Assembly: GCA_032719365.1 (NCBI GenBank)
Contig: CM064872.1
Coordinates: forward strand, 20,305,572-20,369,571
DNA from: Prinsepia uniflora
Lineage: Eukaryota > Streptophyta > Magnoliopsida > Rosales > Rosaceae
Length of the DNA stretch: 64,000 nt
Direction of reading: 5' to 3'
Below the pieces are notes generated by a model. It did not search any database, had not been told where the DNA came from, and saw nothing but the letters and a program-made list of their open reading frames with translations. Shown one piece after another: positions 46,341-58,162 of this stretch. The position numbers and the translations under genes are program-made. Within the stretch, counting starts at the first letter, position 1, and each line of letters begins with the position of its first letter.

Positions 46341-46895
46341 TATCAAGACCCGACCGTCCTCGGTCAGGATCCGACTCATCTAGCACGATATTTTCCGCCT
46401 TGGGTCTCCTTCCCCTTACCCTCACGGTTTTGTTTTTGGGAGCTCACAGTGTAACTTCCCAGGGGATCACCCATCATGGAATTGCACCAGCCTCAACTCG
46501 CTTTACTTTGGAGTTTGAACCGAACCCAAAGCCTTTGAGCTCCCAAAAGGCCTAGTTTAGATCAGAGTTGCGCAGCGGCCCACTCTATCTATCATGATAT
46601 TGTCCTCTCTAGACTCACTAGCCGAACCAGCTTAGCCCGAAGGGTTTTGTTTCTGGGAGCTCACGATACAACCTCCGAGTGGGTCACCTATCATGGGATT
46701 GCACCAGCCTCTACTCGCTTAACTTTGGAGTTCCCTCGGAATCCGAAGCTAGTGAGCTCCCAAGAGACCTCGTGCTCGATAGGTGTGTGCCTACACATTT
46801 AAGGCACACCACGATTCCCCTCCAGACCATTTCCCTCACAGGAATGTTGGATCATTCACCGTTCCCTCCGTTCCCTCCAGCACACCGGTTTTACA
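46341..46895 (-). repeat. Array LTR6, inverted
   Basis: 5S-like domains at 46438-46544 (class b) and 46655-46761 (class a), in inverted order. The outer end at 46895 is the TGTAA start of the LTR, directly followed by agtta. A short ttccctccg duplication lies near 46862. Confidence 0.85.
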
Positions 46896-47090
46896 AGTTA
46901 GTTAGATTAGATCAAACTATCCCAAAAGTTACCACTATTAGAAAACAAATATTTTCCAAAAATATTCACAACTCTTTTGGGGTGCTTAACTTCAATTAAC
47001 TACGACTCCCTATTTGACTGCAAAGAAAAACTTTTAAAAATGAAGGCAAACCTGAAACTGACCAAAGGCAAAGCTTGCACAGAGCATTTT

Positions 47091-47766
47091 TGTTGGTGCA
47101 TAGACCTGCTCCCTATTTCCTACCACACCCGATCACTATCCTCTAGCCTAATTTGGTTGCTTGGTGTAGAAGTTAGAAGAATGTGTAAGAGAATAACAGT
47201 TTTCTCTCACTTAGATTATGTGTGTCAGTTTCTAGAAACTATGGGACGCTTGGAAGGGAGTAATAAGCTTATGATGACATCACATTGTCATGCATTTCGT
47301 GTGTAACCGATTTTGGAAGGTGTGAGGTGTGTGTGTGAGCTGTGAGAGTAGTAAGAGTACCAGAACTGTGTGAATTATATTGGAAATGTACTGCAACAAC
47401 CAAGTAAGAAATCACTTGCCATATCTACAAAGAAATCAAAGAAAGTTTTATGCATGCATTTTATCAAATAGTTCATGTGTATCTTTTGAAATTACATTTT
47501 CATACACCAAAATAACCATTTCAATCCAGTCAATCGATTTTCTTATTCTCACATTCTCTCTTATATCCTAAAACCAATAGAACTAATCTCTATGCACAGC
47601 TAGGAGATTTAGAGATAAAGAACAATACCTGAAATCCATGGTCTTCGACCCTTCCCTGCAAAACAGAGAGAAGCCAAGTCATCAGATTCATATCTGAAAC
47701 AATCCAATCAAAAAAACCAGTGCAAAGATTACCTGAAGAGGAAGTCCTGATCTTTGAACATCAACA
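47091..47766 (+). repeat. Copia 5' LTR
   Basis: TG...CA ends. It is followed directly by the primer site. Confidence 0.92.
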
Positions 47767-47778
47767 TGGTCTCAGAGC
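47767..47778 (+). promoter_or_regulatory. Copia primer-binding site
   Basis: TGGTCTCAGAGC differs by one base from the initiator-Met site TGGTATCAGAGC. Confidence 0.8.
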
Positions 47779-47862
47779 TTGAGTTATTGATCTAGTAACT
47801 GGGCATCTGACTGTGAAGAAGGTGAAGAACAACATCACATTGCTAAGACAGACTTGATCAAC

Positions 47863-48870
47863 ATGACAGGAGCATCAGGAAGTGCTGAGATTCGAGTACC
47901 TTTTTTCACAGGGGAAAATTATGATTTCTAGAGCATTAAAATGAAGACAATACTTAGAGGCCATGACCTTTGGAAGATTGTTGAGCAGGGCATACCTGAA
48001 CATGAGCTTGATGAAGATGAGAAGGAGATAGAGACACCACAAACAAGGGTTGATCAGATCAAAGATGCACGGGAACTTGGTCTGCTACAAAATACAGTCA
48101 GAAGAGATCTTCATCAAGATTTCAAATGAAGAAAGGGACAGTGATGTCTGGGCCTTGTTAAAGCAAGAATACCATGGAGACTCTAAGGTAAGATCTGTAA
48201 AACTACAGTCTCTTAGAAAAGAGTTTTAATATACTAGGATGAAAGATGATGAGAGCTTGTCATCCTACTTTTCTAGATTGTTTGGGGTTGTTAACCTGAT
48301 GAAAATGTATGGGGAGGATGTTTCTGAGCAGAGATTGGCACAAAAAATCTTGATTAGTCTAACTAAGTCCTTTGACGCAATAGTTTCTATCCTAAAAGAG
48401 ACTAAGGACATTGATAACATAAGTTCACAGTCCATAGTAGCCTCAATTCGAGCCTTTGATCAGAGGCTAGAAATGCATTCTGAATCTGTAGAGAAGGCAT
48501 TTTCCAGCCTACACATAAACCAGTCACAACACGGAAATTTCAAGGCAAAGAAGTCATACAAGGGAAAAAAAACCTTGGACTAAAAAAACTCATGGAGGTA
48601 AACCTGAGAGAACTCCTGAGAGAACCTCTGTTAGTTCTAAAGGTGAAGGAAGTTCCGATGGAGAAAAGTGCAAAATATGTGGGAAGTTGCATTATGGCAA
48701 GTGCTGGTTTGAAGGGAAAACAAAATGCTTCAAATGCAACAAGTTTGGGTATATTTCTAAGAACTGTGAGAGTATACCAGCAATGAACATTGCTAAGCAG
48801 GTTGAAGAAGAACAAGGGAATATGTTTTTTGCCTGTAATGCTGCTTCTATTGAGCAGAATTCAGAGGTAT
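47863..48870 (+). pseudogene. Copia gag with nucleocapsid zinc knuckle
   Basis: It starts MTGASGSAEIRVPFFTGENYD and is stopped near 47928, with further stops near 48127 and 48228. The later frame (48239) reads LSSYFSRLFGVVNLMKMYGED, the conserved gag helix region. The zinc knuckle is C-F-K-C-N-K-F-G-Y-I-S-K-N-C: the ligand histidine of CCHC is tyrosine. Gag forms the virus-like particle in the cytoplasm. Confidence 0.85.
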
Positions 48871-50004
48871 GATATGTTGACAGTGTCTGCAGTAGTCACA
48901 TGACAGGCCATGAGTCTTTGCTGGTGGACATTGACAGGGACTTGAAATTGAGAGTGAAGATGGGAACATGTGACCTAGTGCAAGCTACTGGGAAGGTAAC
49001 TTTGGTTTTCCAACCTAGAAATGGAAGGAAACACATCAGAGATGTGATGCTGGTACCAGGTCTTGATGAAAACCTGTTGAGTGTGGGAGAAATGGTTTAA
49101 GCATGGGTATTCACTAGTGTTTGGGAAGATGGCAGTAGATATCTATGACAATATTGACATGACACACAAGATTTCCAACATCAAGATGACATGGAATAGA
49201 TGTTTTCCCTTCACACTTGATTCAGTGACTTCAGTGGCAAGAAAAGCAGCAGTAGAAGGAGATGCTGAGTTATGGCATAGAAGGTTTGGACATCTGAACC
49301 TCAAAAGTCTCAAAATGTTGTAGAAAAAGGAAATGGTAGTGGGTTTTCCTAGCCTAACTATTGAATTAGAAGTGTGTGGAGATTGTGTTGCAGGAAAACA
49401 GCATGTGGAAGCTTTTGACACAGAGAAAGCATGAAGAGCTTCTTCACCGCTTGATTTTATACACTCAGACATTTGTGGTCTAATGCAGATAGAGATTGTT
49501 AGTGGAAACATGTACTTCATCACATTCATTGATGACTACTCAAGGATGTGTTTGTTGTACTTTCCGAGACAGAAATCAGGGGCACTAAATGTGTTCAAGA
49601 AGTTCAAAGCAACTGTGGAACTTCAGATTGGTTATAAAGTGAAGAAGCTAAGGAGTGATAGAGGTAGTGAATACACCTCAAATACGTTTCAAACCTACTG
49701 TGAAGAGTGTGGGATTGAAATACAGTTGACTATTGCCTATTCACCTCAGCAGAATGGTGTTGCTGAGAGGAAGAATAGAACAATCGTGAAAATGGAAAAG
49801 TCCATGTTACATGAGAAGAGAATATCCTATAGGTTCTGGGGTGAGGCGGTGAGTATTACCACCTATCTATTGAACAGGTGTCCAACCAAGTCAGTTCAAG
49901 GAAAGACTCTCTTAGAACAATATAGTGGAAGAAGGCCAGGTGTGAAGCACTTGAGAGTGTTTGGTGCATTGTGTTGTATTCATGTGCCAAATCAGCTTAG
50001 ATAG
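48871..50004 (+). pseudogene. Copia protease and integrase
   Basis: The protease site reads YVDSVCSSHMTG, with DSV where the catalytic DSG is expected, just after a stop. The GAG-pre-integrase zinc region LWHRRFGHLNLKSL is at about 49270, with CGDC at about 49378. The integrase core follows: Asp in HSDICG, Asp in RSDRGSEYTS, Glu in GVAERKNRT, so all three catalytic residues remain. Stops lie at 49098, 49321 and 49432. Confidence 0.88.
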
Positions 50005-50488
50005 AAGCTTGATGAAGCAGGATTTAAAGAAGTGTTCATGGGGTATGGAAGTATGGAGAAAGGTTACAGTGTTTACAATCTGAAGACTAAGAAGATTAGA
50101 TTATGCTTTCTATAAGTGTGGTGTTTAATGAGAAAGGAGCCTGGAACTGGGAAGAAGGAAAGGAAGGAGAGGCTACTGTTTTGTTTGACAGTGAGGTGGA
50201 ACCAGTCACAACTGAAGATCAGGGAACATTGAGTTCCTCTCCTACACCAAACTAGGGAATCATCCCTGGAAATGAACCTGGTTCAAGTAGTACTAGTGCT
50301 TATGAGTCTGGTTAGACACCAGTCAAAATGAGGTCCCTAAATGAGATCTATGCAAGATGCAACATGTGCATTGTTGAACCAGAAAACTATCAAGAAGCTG
50401 CTCAGGATAAAGCATGGCAGAATGCGATGCAGGAAGAGTTGGAAATGATTGAGAAGAACTCTACCTGGGAGCTAGTAACAGGCCTTCA

Positions 50489-51900
50489 GATAAGAAAGTG
50501 ATAGGGGTGAAATGGGTGTACAAGAAAAAGATGAACCTAGATGGTTCAGTTCAGAAACACAAAGCAAGGTTGGTTGCTAAAGGGTATTCACTGAAGCCTA
50601 GGATAGACTTCAATGATACATTTGCTCATGTGGCAAGGCTTGACAGAATTAGAGTGTTGATTTCCCTAGCAGCTCAAAGAAGCTGGAAACTGTACCAGCT
50701 TGATGTCAAATCAGCATTTCTAAATGGAGTGTTGCAAGAAGAGGTTTATGTGGAACAACTAGAGGGGCATGAAGTCAGAAATGAAGAAGATACGGTGTAC
50801 AGGCTAAGAAAGGAATTGTATGGTTTGAAACAAGCTCCAAGAGCTTGGTATGGTGAAATCGATACCTACCTAGGACAGTGTGGTTTTCACAGGAGTCCTA
50901 GTGAACCTACATTGTATTTAAAGACAAACAACAAGAAGGAGGCCTGATTGTGTCAATTTATGTAGATGACATAGTGTTCACAAGAGACAGTGAGGAAATG
51001 ATCACAGAATTCAAGGAAGAGATGATGTCAAAGTATGAGATGACAGATTTGGGACTTCTGCATCATTTTCTGGGAATTGGAGTGATACAGTCTGCAAGAA
51101 GCATCTTCATTCACTAGAAGAAGTATGCATTGACTTTCCTAGAGAAGTTTGGTTTGAAGGGGTGCAAACCAGTTAATGTCCCATTGGCTACAAGTGACAG
51201 ACTATGCATATCATATGGATCAGAAGAGGCAGATGAAGGACTCTACATGCAGATTATGGGTAGTCTTCTTTACTTAACAACTACTAGACCTGATCTAATG
51301 TTCTGTGTAAGCCTACTGTCTAGATTTATACACTGTCCATCCAAGAAACATCTTGGAACAACAAGAGGGTCCTAAGATATGTCTAAGGGACAGTGGACTA
51401 TGGAATTGAGTACACTAAAAGAAAACAGGTAACTCTAATAGGGTATTGTGACTCTGATTGTAGTGGAAGCGTGGATGACATGAGAAGCACATCAGGCTAT
51501 GCTTTCTCATTTGGAGGAGGGGTTTTCTTCTGGACATCTATAAAGCAACATAGTGTTGCCTTATCTACTGCAGAAGCTGAATATATCAGTGCCTCTATAC
51601 AACTCAGGCAAAACAACTCAGGTTTATGCTGGAGGATTTTGGAGAAGAACAAACAGGACCTACTACACTAGTTTGTGACAATACCTCTGCTATAGCAATG
51701 ACTAAGAACCCTGTGTTTCATCAAAAGATTAAACACATTAGCAGGAGGTTTCACTTCATCAGAGAGGCAATGTAATATGGGGAAGTGGACCTGATTTACT
51801 GTAAGTCAGAAGATCAAGTGGCAGACATGTTTACCAAGGCATTGCCTAAGGTAAGGTTCAACTACTTAAGGGGACTGCTCGGAGTGAAACTAGTGAGCAA
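50489..51900 (+). pseudogene. Copia reverse transcriptase and RNase H
   Basis: The RT begins GVKWVYKKKMNLDGSVQKHK, with LDVKSAFLNG and ELYGLKQAPRAWY. A frameshift near 50945 is followed by the intact YVDD box at about 50959-50970. RNase H is at 51393-51620: GYCDSDCSGS, STSGYAFSFGGG, STAEAEYIS. The C-terminus reads HIKH-like KIKHISRRFHFIRE and VADMFTKALPK. Stops near 51117, 51375 and 51771. Confidence 0.9.
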
Positions 51901-51903
51901 TCT

Positions 51904-51912
51904 AGAAGGGAG
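51904..51912 (+). promoter_or_regulatory. Copia polypurine tract
   Basis: AGAAGGGAG lies directly before the 3' LTR. Confidence 0.75.
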
Positions 51913-52589
51913 TGTTGGTGCATAGACCTGCTTCCTGTTTCCTACCACACCCGATCACTACCCTCTAGCCTAATTTGGTTGCTTGGTGCAGAAGTTAGAA
52001 CATTGTGTGAGAGAATAACAGTTTTTTCTCACTTAGATTATGTGTGTCAGCTTCTAGAAACTATGGGACACGTGGAAGGGTGTAATAGGCTTATGATGAC
52101 ATCACATTGTCATGCATTTTGTGTGTAACCGATTTAGGGAGGTGTGAGGTGTGTGTGAGAGCTATGAGAGTAGTGAAAGTACAAGAACCGTGTCAATTAT
52201 ATTGGAAATGTATTGCAACAATCAAGTAAGAATTCAGTAGTCATATCTACAAAGAAATCAAAGAAAGTTCTCTGCATGCATTTTATCGAACAGTTCATGT
52301 GCATCATTTGAAATTACATTTTCATACACCAAAACAACCAATTCAATCCAGTCTTATCGATTCTCATAGCCTAACATTCTCTCTTCTATCCTAAAACTAA
52401 TAGAGCTAATCTCTATGCACAACTAGGAGATTTAGAGATGAAGAACAATACCTGAAATCCACGGTCTTCGACCCTTCCCTGCAAAACATAGAGAAACCAA
52501 GTCATCAGATTCATATCTGAAACAATCCAATCAAAAAAACCAGTGCAAAGATTACCTAAAGAGGAAGTCCTGGTCGTTGAACATCAACA
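51913..52589 (+). repeat. Copia 3' LTR
   Basis: It matches the 5' LTR along its whole length with scattered substitutions. Confidence 0.92.
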
Positions 52590-53999
52590 TCTTTTTCCTT
52601 CTTGTTGGTTTAAGAACTAAAGGCGAAGCTCACACGACCCATTTAAAAGCCATACGAGCAGTCAATCGACTTCAATAAGAAGAATGAACCTTAATGTTTG
52701 ATGCTTATCAATAAGACGAAATTATGTCAATGGTGCTATGTAAGTAAAGCTAACATACAACAATCAATACAAAGCAAATTGTTCAAATAAAGACCATAAA
52801 GGGCATAAATAGCTTTCACAATGAACAATTGTTTCCAGCAGATAAGGGTGAATGAGAAAGATGGTCGAGATTCCCATCAACCACACTATTTGTAGTAGTT
52901 GACAGAGAATGCGGATACCATGGTTGTCTTTATCTAGTGAAGGCGATCCAGGTGATGGTGAAGGTGAGGACCTTGAATCACGGATGGCGGTGGCAAATGG
53001 CTTTGCCCTATTTCGAGGGGAGGAAAGAGTCGAGAGCGGAGATGATTGAAGGTAGCTAAGTGGGCCTAAAGTTACCTCTCTTCTCTATTAATATTAGGCC
53101 AATTTTTGTAATAATCTAAAACTATTTTCTTGTTTCTACAACAATTTGGAAATAAGGTATCAATGTGTTCCCAACCTCTAAACTAGATATCCATGAAAAT
53201 TCCGCTAGTAATTATCTAAGTTAAATAAATTACTATCACCCATACATGAACAAAAATAGACAAATAAATAACGCATACCTCTCTGCTTGCAAAGCTATAT
53301 AAATTGCTAAACATTTTATAAAAAAATGAAATTACTCTTTACAGAAAAAAAAAACCACCATGAATGTCAAAAAACTGTCAAATTTCAACTTGGAATGGTT
53401 GCATAGAACAAGTAAGGTTTTATTATATGAAATTTTGTTACAGTTAATTTTTAAGTTTCATATTTGGAAATTGAAAATATTATGAAATTTGCGTAATGCG
53501 TCGAAATGTCTCTCACAAGCAACTAATGAGACTTATGTTAAATGAGATAAATAAATATTTTAATAAATTAAAGGAAAAAAGAATGAACGAATGAAGCATA
53601 AAAACAACGCAGTTCGGTTCCCTATGTACGAAACGTCATACATAATCCAATCACTCTCTAGAACAACCTCTTTTGTCTTCTTACTTGTGTTCAAAAACAA
53701 CCATTGGATGCCACCTTTCAATAAACCAGCCATCCTACAATGCATATAGAACTTTTGGAAGGATTTTGGAATGTTTAAGCAGGATAAATAAATTTCTCTT
53801 GCATACAGATAGATAATTCCCTGAAATAATGAAAACCTTTACGGCTACAGGTGGCGTTGGTAACTATGTAAGTTAATTCATTTACTATCACCAACACAAG
53901 AAAAAATATAAACAAATCCTACAACTGCATAGTCCCTCTTGCTCTTTTGGGATTAAGGTTTCAATTTTTTTTAAAAAATATTCGGGCTACCATTCCAAT
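52590..53999. other. No recognisable gene
   Basis: AT-rich spacer between the copia element and the LINE. No motif or repeat of note. Confidence 0.4.
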
Positions 54000-54796
54000 G
54001 TTCAGCTTACAAGTGAGGTGTATGTGGTGGAGTTTGATCTGTAATGGCCTCTACAAATGGTAATGGTGGTACTGGAGGTCGGTGTTTCACATGTGTTGTT
54101 ATGATGCAGGGCCTAGTCAGTTACAAGGAACCATGGAACGCCTATTAGTACAAGAGATTGATGGAAGCAACTTAGTCATAATGGGAGCTCAAAGTGGGGC
54201 CTTGATGGTACAAGAAGGAGAGGGTCATTACAATCATGAGGGGGTTGTGGATGGCATCGACACTATTATGGCTGGTGACGCAACTGAAGCTGAAGGAGAA
54301 GCTTTGCCCAAAAAGAGTAAAGGCTCATATAATATGTTTTCCAGAGACTTTGAGTCTTTCCACTTCTGGTGGTGTTGGGGTTCAATCTTGGAGGTTGCAG
54401 AAATGTCTTGTGCTGGGGTACTCAGGCCTGTGGCTAGTAATGGGAGACTTTAATGAGGTGTTGAATAACCAAGAATACAAGAGCAGCCGCTACCAGACTA
54501 TGTCTCAGATGATAAATTTTGGTGATGCCTTGGAGGAGTGTGGCCTAAGTAGCTTGGCTTTCAAGGGTTACAAGTATACTTGGCCAACCGGATGGCAGGG
54601 GGAAGGTAATGTGAAGTCTAGGCACAATAAGGCGGTGGTGAATAAGAGATTCTTCAGACCTAAGAATTGATGACTTCACATATCAATTTTTATGTATCTG
54701 GCCATCTTCCAATTATGATCAAGCTGTATTGGACCTAAAATGAAAGACATAGATTTCAAAGGTTTCACTTCAAAGAAATGTAGATTCGATTAGAGG
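54000..54796 (+). pseudogene. LINE 5' part with endonuclease domain
   Basis: After a short broken frame starting near 54042, the sequence reads ICFPETL (the QETK region) and LWLVMGDFNEVLNN, then GYKYTW. These are the conserved blocks of the plant LINE endonuclease-phosphatase domain. The frame then reads RHRFQRFHFKEM before the LTR cuts in near 54797. The continuation resumes at 60447. Much of ORF1 is missing. Confidence 0.75.
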
Positions 54797-56983
54797 CTCA
54801 TAAACTACGTCCGGGCCCTACTTTTGTCTGACAATACAGAATACCAAAATTGCTCTGACAAGGGATATTCACCTTATCAATCATGCATATGCCGCTCGTT
54901 CAGTCTTGAACTTCGTGCCACGGCCTTGAAAGGTTACAAAAACACGAAAATCGTGTGATTGGACAAAAATAAATAGTTTTAAAATGTAGTCGAAAACATC
55001 TAACATTTTACCCTCAGTTTTTTAAAACTATGCATGCATTAAAAAGAAACCATTTAAATCCCAAGTAAAACATAGTCCAGTTCACGGATTCAAAAAATGT
55101 GTAAACCAATCATAATGCAACACACATCAGTAATCATGATAACCATCACATCAATCACACAACCGATCCACATACAACACCACATCACATAAATCAACAC
55201 ATAGCCAACCCATCCTCAATGCACAATATCAATCACCATGTCCACTGCACTTCCAGTAGGCACTCCACTCGAGATTTGGAGACCAGCTCGACGTCCTAGT
55301 GTGGACCTCACACCCACTCAGGATCTAGAGTCCACCTCGACGTCTGAGTGAGAACTGACTCAAGACCTGGAGCTCGGCTCAATGCCCGAGTCAGCACCAA
55401 ACCAGTCTCAGGATTTGAAATCTCTAGCTCGACATCTAAGACTACTAACCAACACGCACCTCGAGAAAGGGTTATCCATAATCATCACACATCATCACAA
55501 TCATCACAATATATCACATCATGAATACTGAGAAACCACATATCCATATCTCAACTCAAAACCGTAATCAGAACATCGGGCCTAAGCCCAAAACTAAACT
55601 ACACACTATGCCTCGTAAAGCGTGCAGAAATAGCTATTTTCCACAAAAAACATTTAGTAATTAAAACAATACCATATCATGATCATCCCATTACAGTTAT
55701 CGAGAAAATATTATTTAATCAAACTCTACTCAAATCCAACATTAAAGTATTTCTGAAAACATCCAAAATCACATGAAAATTACCAAGACTCCAATATCAC
55801 AAACTCTCATGTCATAAATCATATTCAATTCGACTCCATAATAAAAAAGGAATACGAAAACATAATTTACGAAAAACCTCCTAAAATGCGTAATAAAATA
55901 ATAATTAAATAGAAAATTACCAAAAATCATATAAAATTCCAATCAACCACATTTTATTAAAAACACATAAATATGCATGCATAATATTTTAATAAAATAA
56001 AATTTCACTCATACGTACCTTACACACAACCGAACAGAATCGTACGTCTTTCAGTAAATTTTTGAGAACATGAATTCCTACCAAAAATTACCTTGAAGGG
56101 TCATTAATCACCCTAATTAACTCACATATGAACCCGTAATTTTTTTGGGATTTTTAAACGTATTAAAATAATGCCTAAACATTTGGACAATCAAAACTGC
56201 CCCGAGATGATGTCTAATCGCCTCGAAAATTTTAACGTTGGACTCGTGACATCGAAAGGATGAACTTTTGTATTGGACATTTTTCCAGATGATGTGGCAT
56301 GCGCTCCCAGAAGTGGTTGTTCATGGGCCTTACGCGCGATCACTGTTCATCTTCTTCCTCAAGGCATCAGATTCGTTTTTCTGTAAAAATAGGTTGCCTG
56401 ACCCTGCGACAACGACCCAACCATTCCTCTTTACATTTTGGGCCTTTTTCTTCCCTGCACGTCCAGTCTACTCGTATTTTACCCAGAAAAGGATCTATCA
56501 CCTCAAAACACAATTATTTTACCTTGTATTTATGGTAATCAATCTTCATCTCGCGGGCTAACTCGACTTATGTCTAGTATGTTCCTACGTGCCAACTGCA
56601 TTCTTTCTAGTTTAGGATGATCATAAGGACTCCAAAAAAATGGTAGATCGTCTAGTTTCAAGCTCTAAGGTCTAGAGATGAAAATTTAAACATGACAGTA
56701 CATGAAGACTCGGTTATTTTCTCAGTTTTCCCTTCTCCTTTCTTCCTTTCGACTTCCTTTCACCTCCCATCTTCATCACCTCTCTCTCTTACTCTCTTCC
56801 CTGATTACTTTCTCTTCTTTTCTTCCCCCTCACCTTCCTCCCCGTGCTGGTTTCTTCCTTTTACTTATTTCTTTTTTGTTGTTTGTTTTTCAGGGACCTC
56901 CCACCGACCGCCCCAAAACAACATACACCATTCCTATATAGATGTATAGGTAGGTGGAAAGAAATAAAAAAAGGAAGGTTCTA
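54797..56983 (-). repeat. Outer LTR of the large family, first part
   Basis: The segment carries the family landmarks (ccgggcccta, gtctgacaatac, ctctgacaagggatattc), then repeated phrases around ctcgacgtc at 55280-55430, and atgcatgcataatatt near 55975. It is a diverged, minus-orientation LTR and is interrupted at 56984. Its left edge is ill-defined. A long pyrimidine tract spans about 56715-56860. Confidence 0.55.
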
Positions 56984-58018
56984 TGTAATGACCCGTCCCA
57001 AATTCCAGAATTAGATTAGTGACTAATCACGATTAGTGAGGTTAATCGGTGATTATTTGGGCAGAATCGGACGAACGATGCGAAATGACCGGTTTGCCCC
57101 TAGTCGTAGCAAAACGTTGACTTTTCATTCTGGCTATCAAATGGACTTTGACCGATGACCGTGACGTAGTTCGTGACATCACGAGTTCATAGACAGGTGT
57201 CACGTTCAATTCCGACATTCGAGGAAGAAGTTATGACGTTCGGAAGTTTAGGGGCATTTTGGTAATTTTGGTTAAAAAGGGGCAAATGTTGACTTTTTGA
57301 CCAAGACGTCTGATGGCCGTGGGCCGAAGACCGTTACGTAGATAAGGACAATACGAATCCGTAGACAGGCGGCACGTCGAATTTGGACGTTCGACGGCGA
57401 AGTTACGGTTCACGGAAGTTCGAGTGCACTATTGCACGAATTACGAGATGAGTTCACTTTTGGAATCTAGTGGGCCCAGATATTTGTTCTGATGCCCAAT
57501 GGATGAGTAACAAGTGTCACCCATCCAATGGACACCCAAATTGATTCATGCACCGTGCTTTCCATTCCATTTTTCTCCATTTCAAAACCATCCCCCCCGA
57601 TCTCATTTTCTCACCATTTCTCTCTATCTCTGTGCAACCCAAAACCCATCCATTTCGACCAGGACTGAGACCAGAGAGTGGGGAGGATGTTGGAAGCGGT
57701 GGCCGACCCAGGAAAGCGCCTCCGTGGGCGGTGGACCCACGAACCCGTGCGGGTGCACGGTAAGGCCATTTTTCCTTTTTAATTGATTTTGATATTATGG
57801 TTGCTTTTGGATGATTAGGATGATTTGGATAGGTTGCTAGGACAGTTTTAAGGCGGTTTTGGTGGTGGTTGATGGCTGAGGAGGCGTGGGGAAGGAAATG
57901 GAAAAATAGGACCGTGATGGGTGATTTCTAGGGATCGATTTAGGAGGTTTTGGTCGGTTTTGTTGATTGGGTTAGATAGGAAATGAGAAAATAGGAATTT
58001 AGGTATTAAAATGGGACC

Positions 58019-58162
58019 AAACGGACCGAAAACAAGGAAGGGAGAGCACTGAGCCGGTCACGCCGGTTCAGCACAGTTCCGGCCGGTCCCAAACGGACCG
58101 AAAACGAGGAAGGGAGAGCACTGAGCCGGTCACGCCGGTTCAGCACAGTTCCGGCCGGTCCA
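58019..58162. repeat. 72-base tandem duplication
   Basis: Two near-identical copies start acggaccgaaaac at 58021 and 58093. Confidence 0.9.

Larger units (their letters stand above)
43234..46895. mobile_element. Compound Cassandra array: five direct LTRs and one inverted
   Basis: The order is LTR1, internal, LTR2, internal, LTR3, internal, LTR4, internal, LTR5 on the plus strand; then a 10-base LTR stub (46259-46268), an internal region and LTR6 on the minus strand. Each direct LTR is 547-548 bp, with four internals of about 71 bp, each with a primer site like TGGTATCAGAGC and a purine tract AAGGGGGGTGGA. Every LTR contains two 5S-like domains of about 107 bp, twelve in total. The block is bounded by agtta at 43229-43233 and 46896-46900. 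Serial sharing of LTRs suggests growth by unequal LTR recombination. No coding capacity. Confidence 0.88.
47091..52589 (+). mobile_element. Ty1/copia LTR retrotransposon, full length but decayed
   Basis: LTRs at 47091-47766 (676 bp) and 51913-52589 (677 bp) begin TGTTGGTGCATAGACC and end CATCAACA. In the first 180 bases I see roughly 6 percent divergence, so the insertion is old compared with the Cassandra at 4900. The gene order is gag, protease, integrase, RT, RNase H, which defines copia. Several stops break the polyprotein. The outer five bases (atttt, tcttt) do not match cleanly. Confidence 0.93.

Noticed and set aside
43137..46454. Many open frames of 80-200 codons on the minus strand in the Cassandra array
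   Set aside because: They repeat with each LTR, run across 5S-like domains and LTR borders, and encode no known domain. They are by-products of a GC-rich non-coding repeat.
47086..52594. Target duplication of the copia element
   Set aside because: The flanks atttt and tcttt do not match well enough to call.
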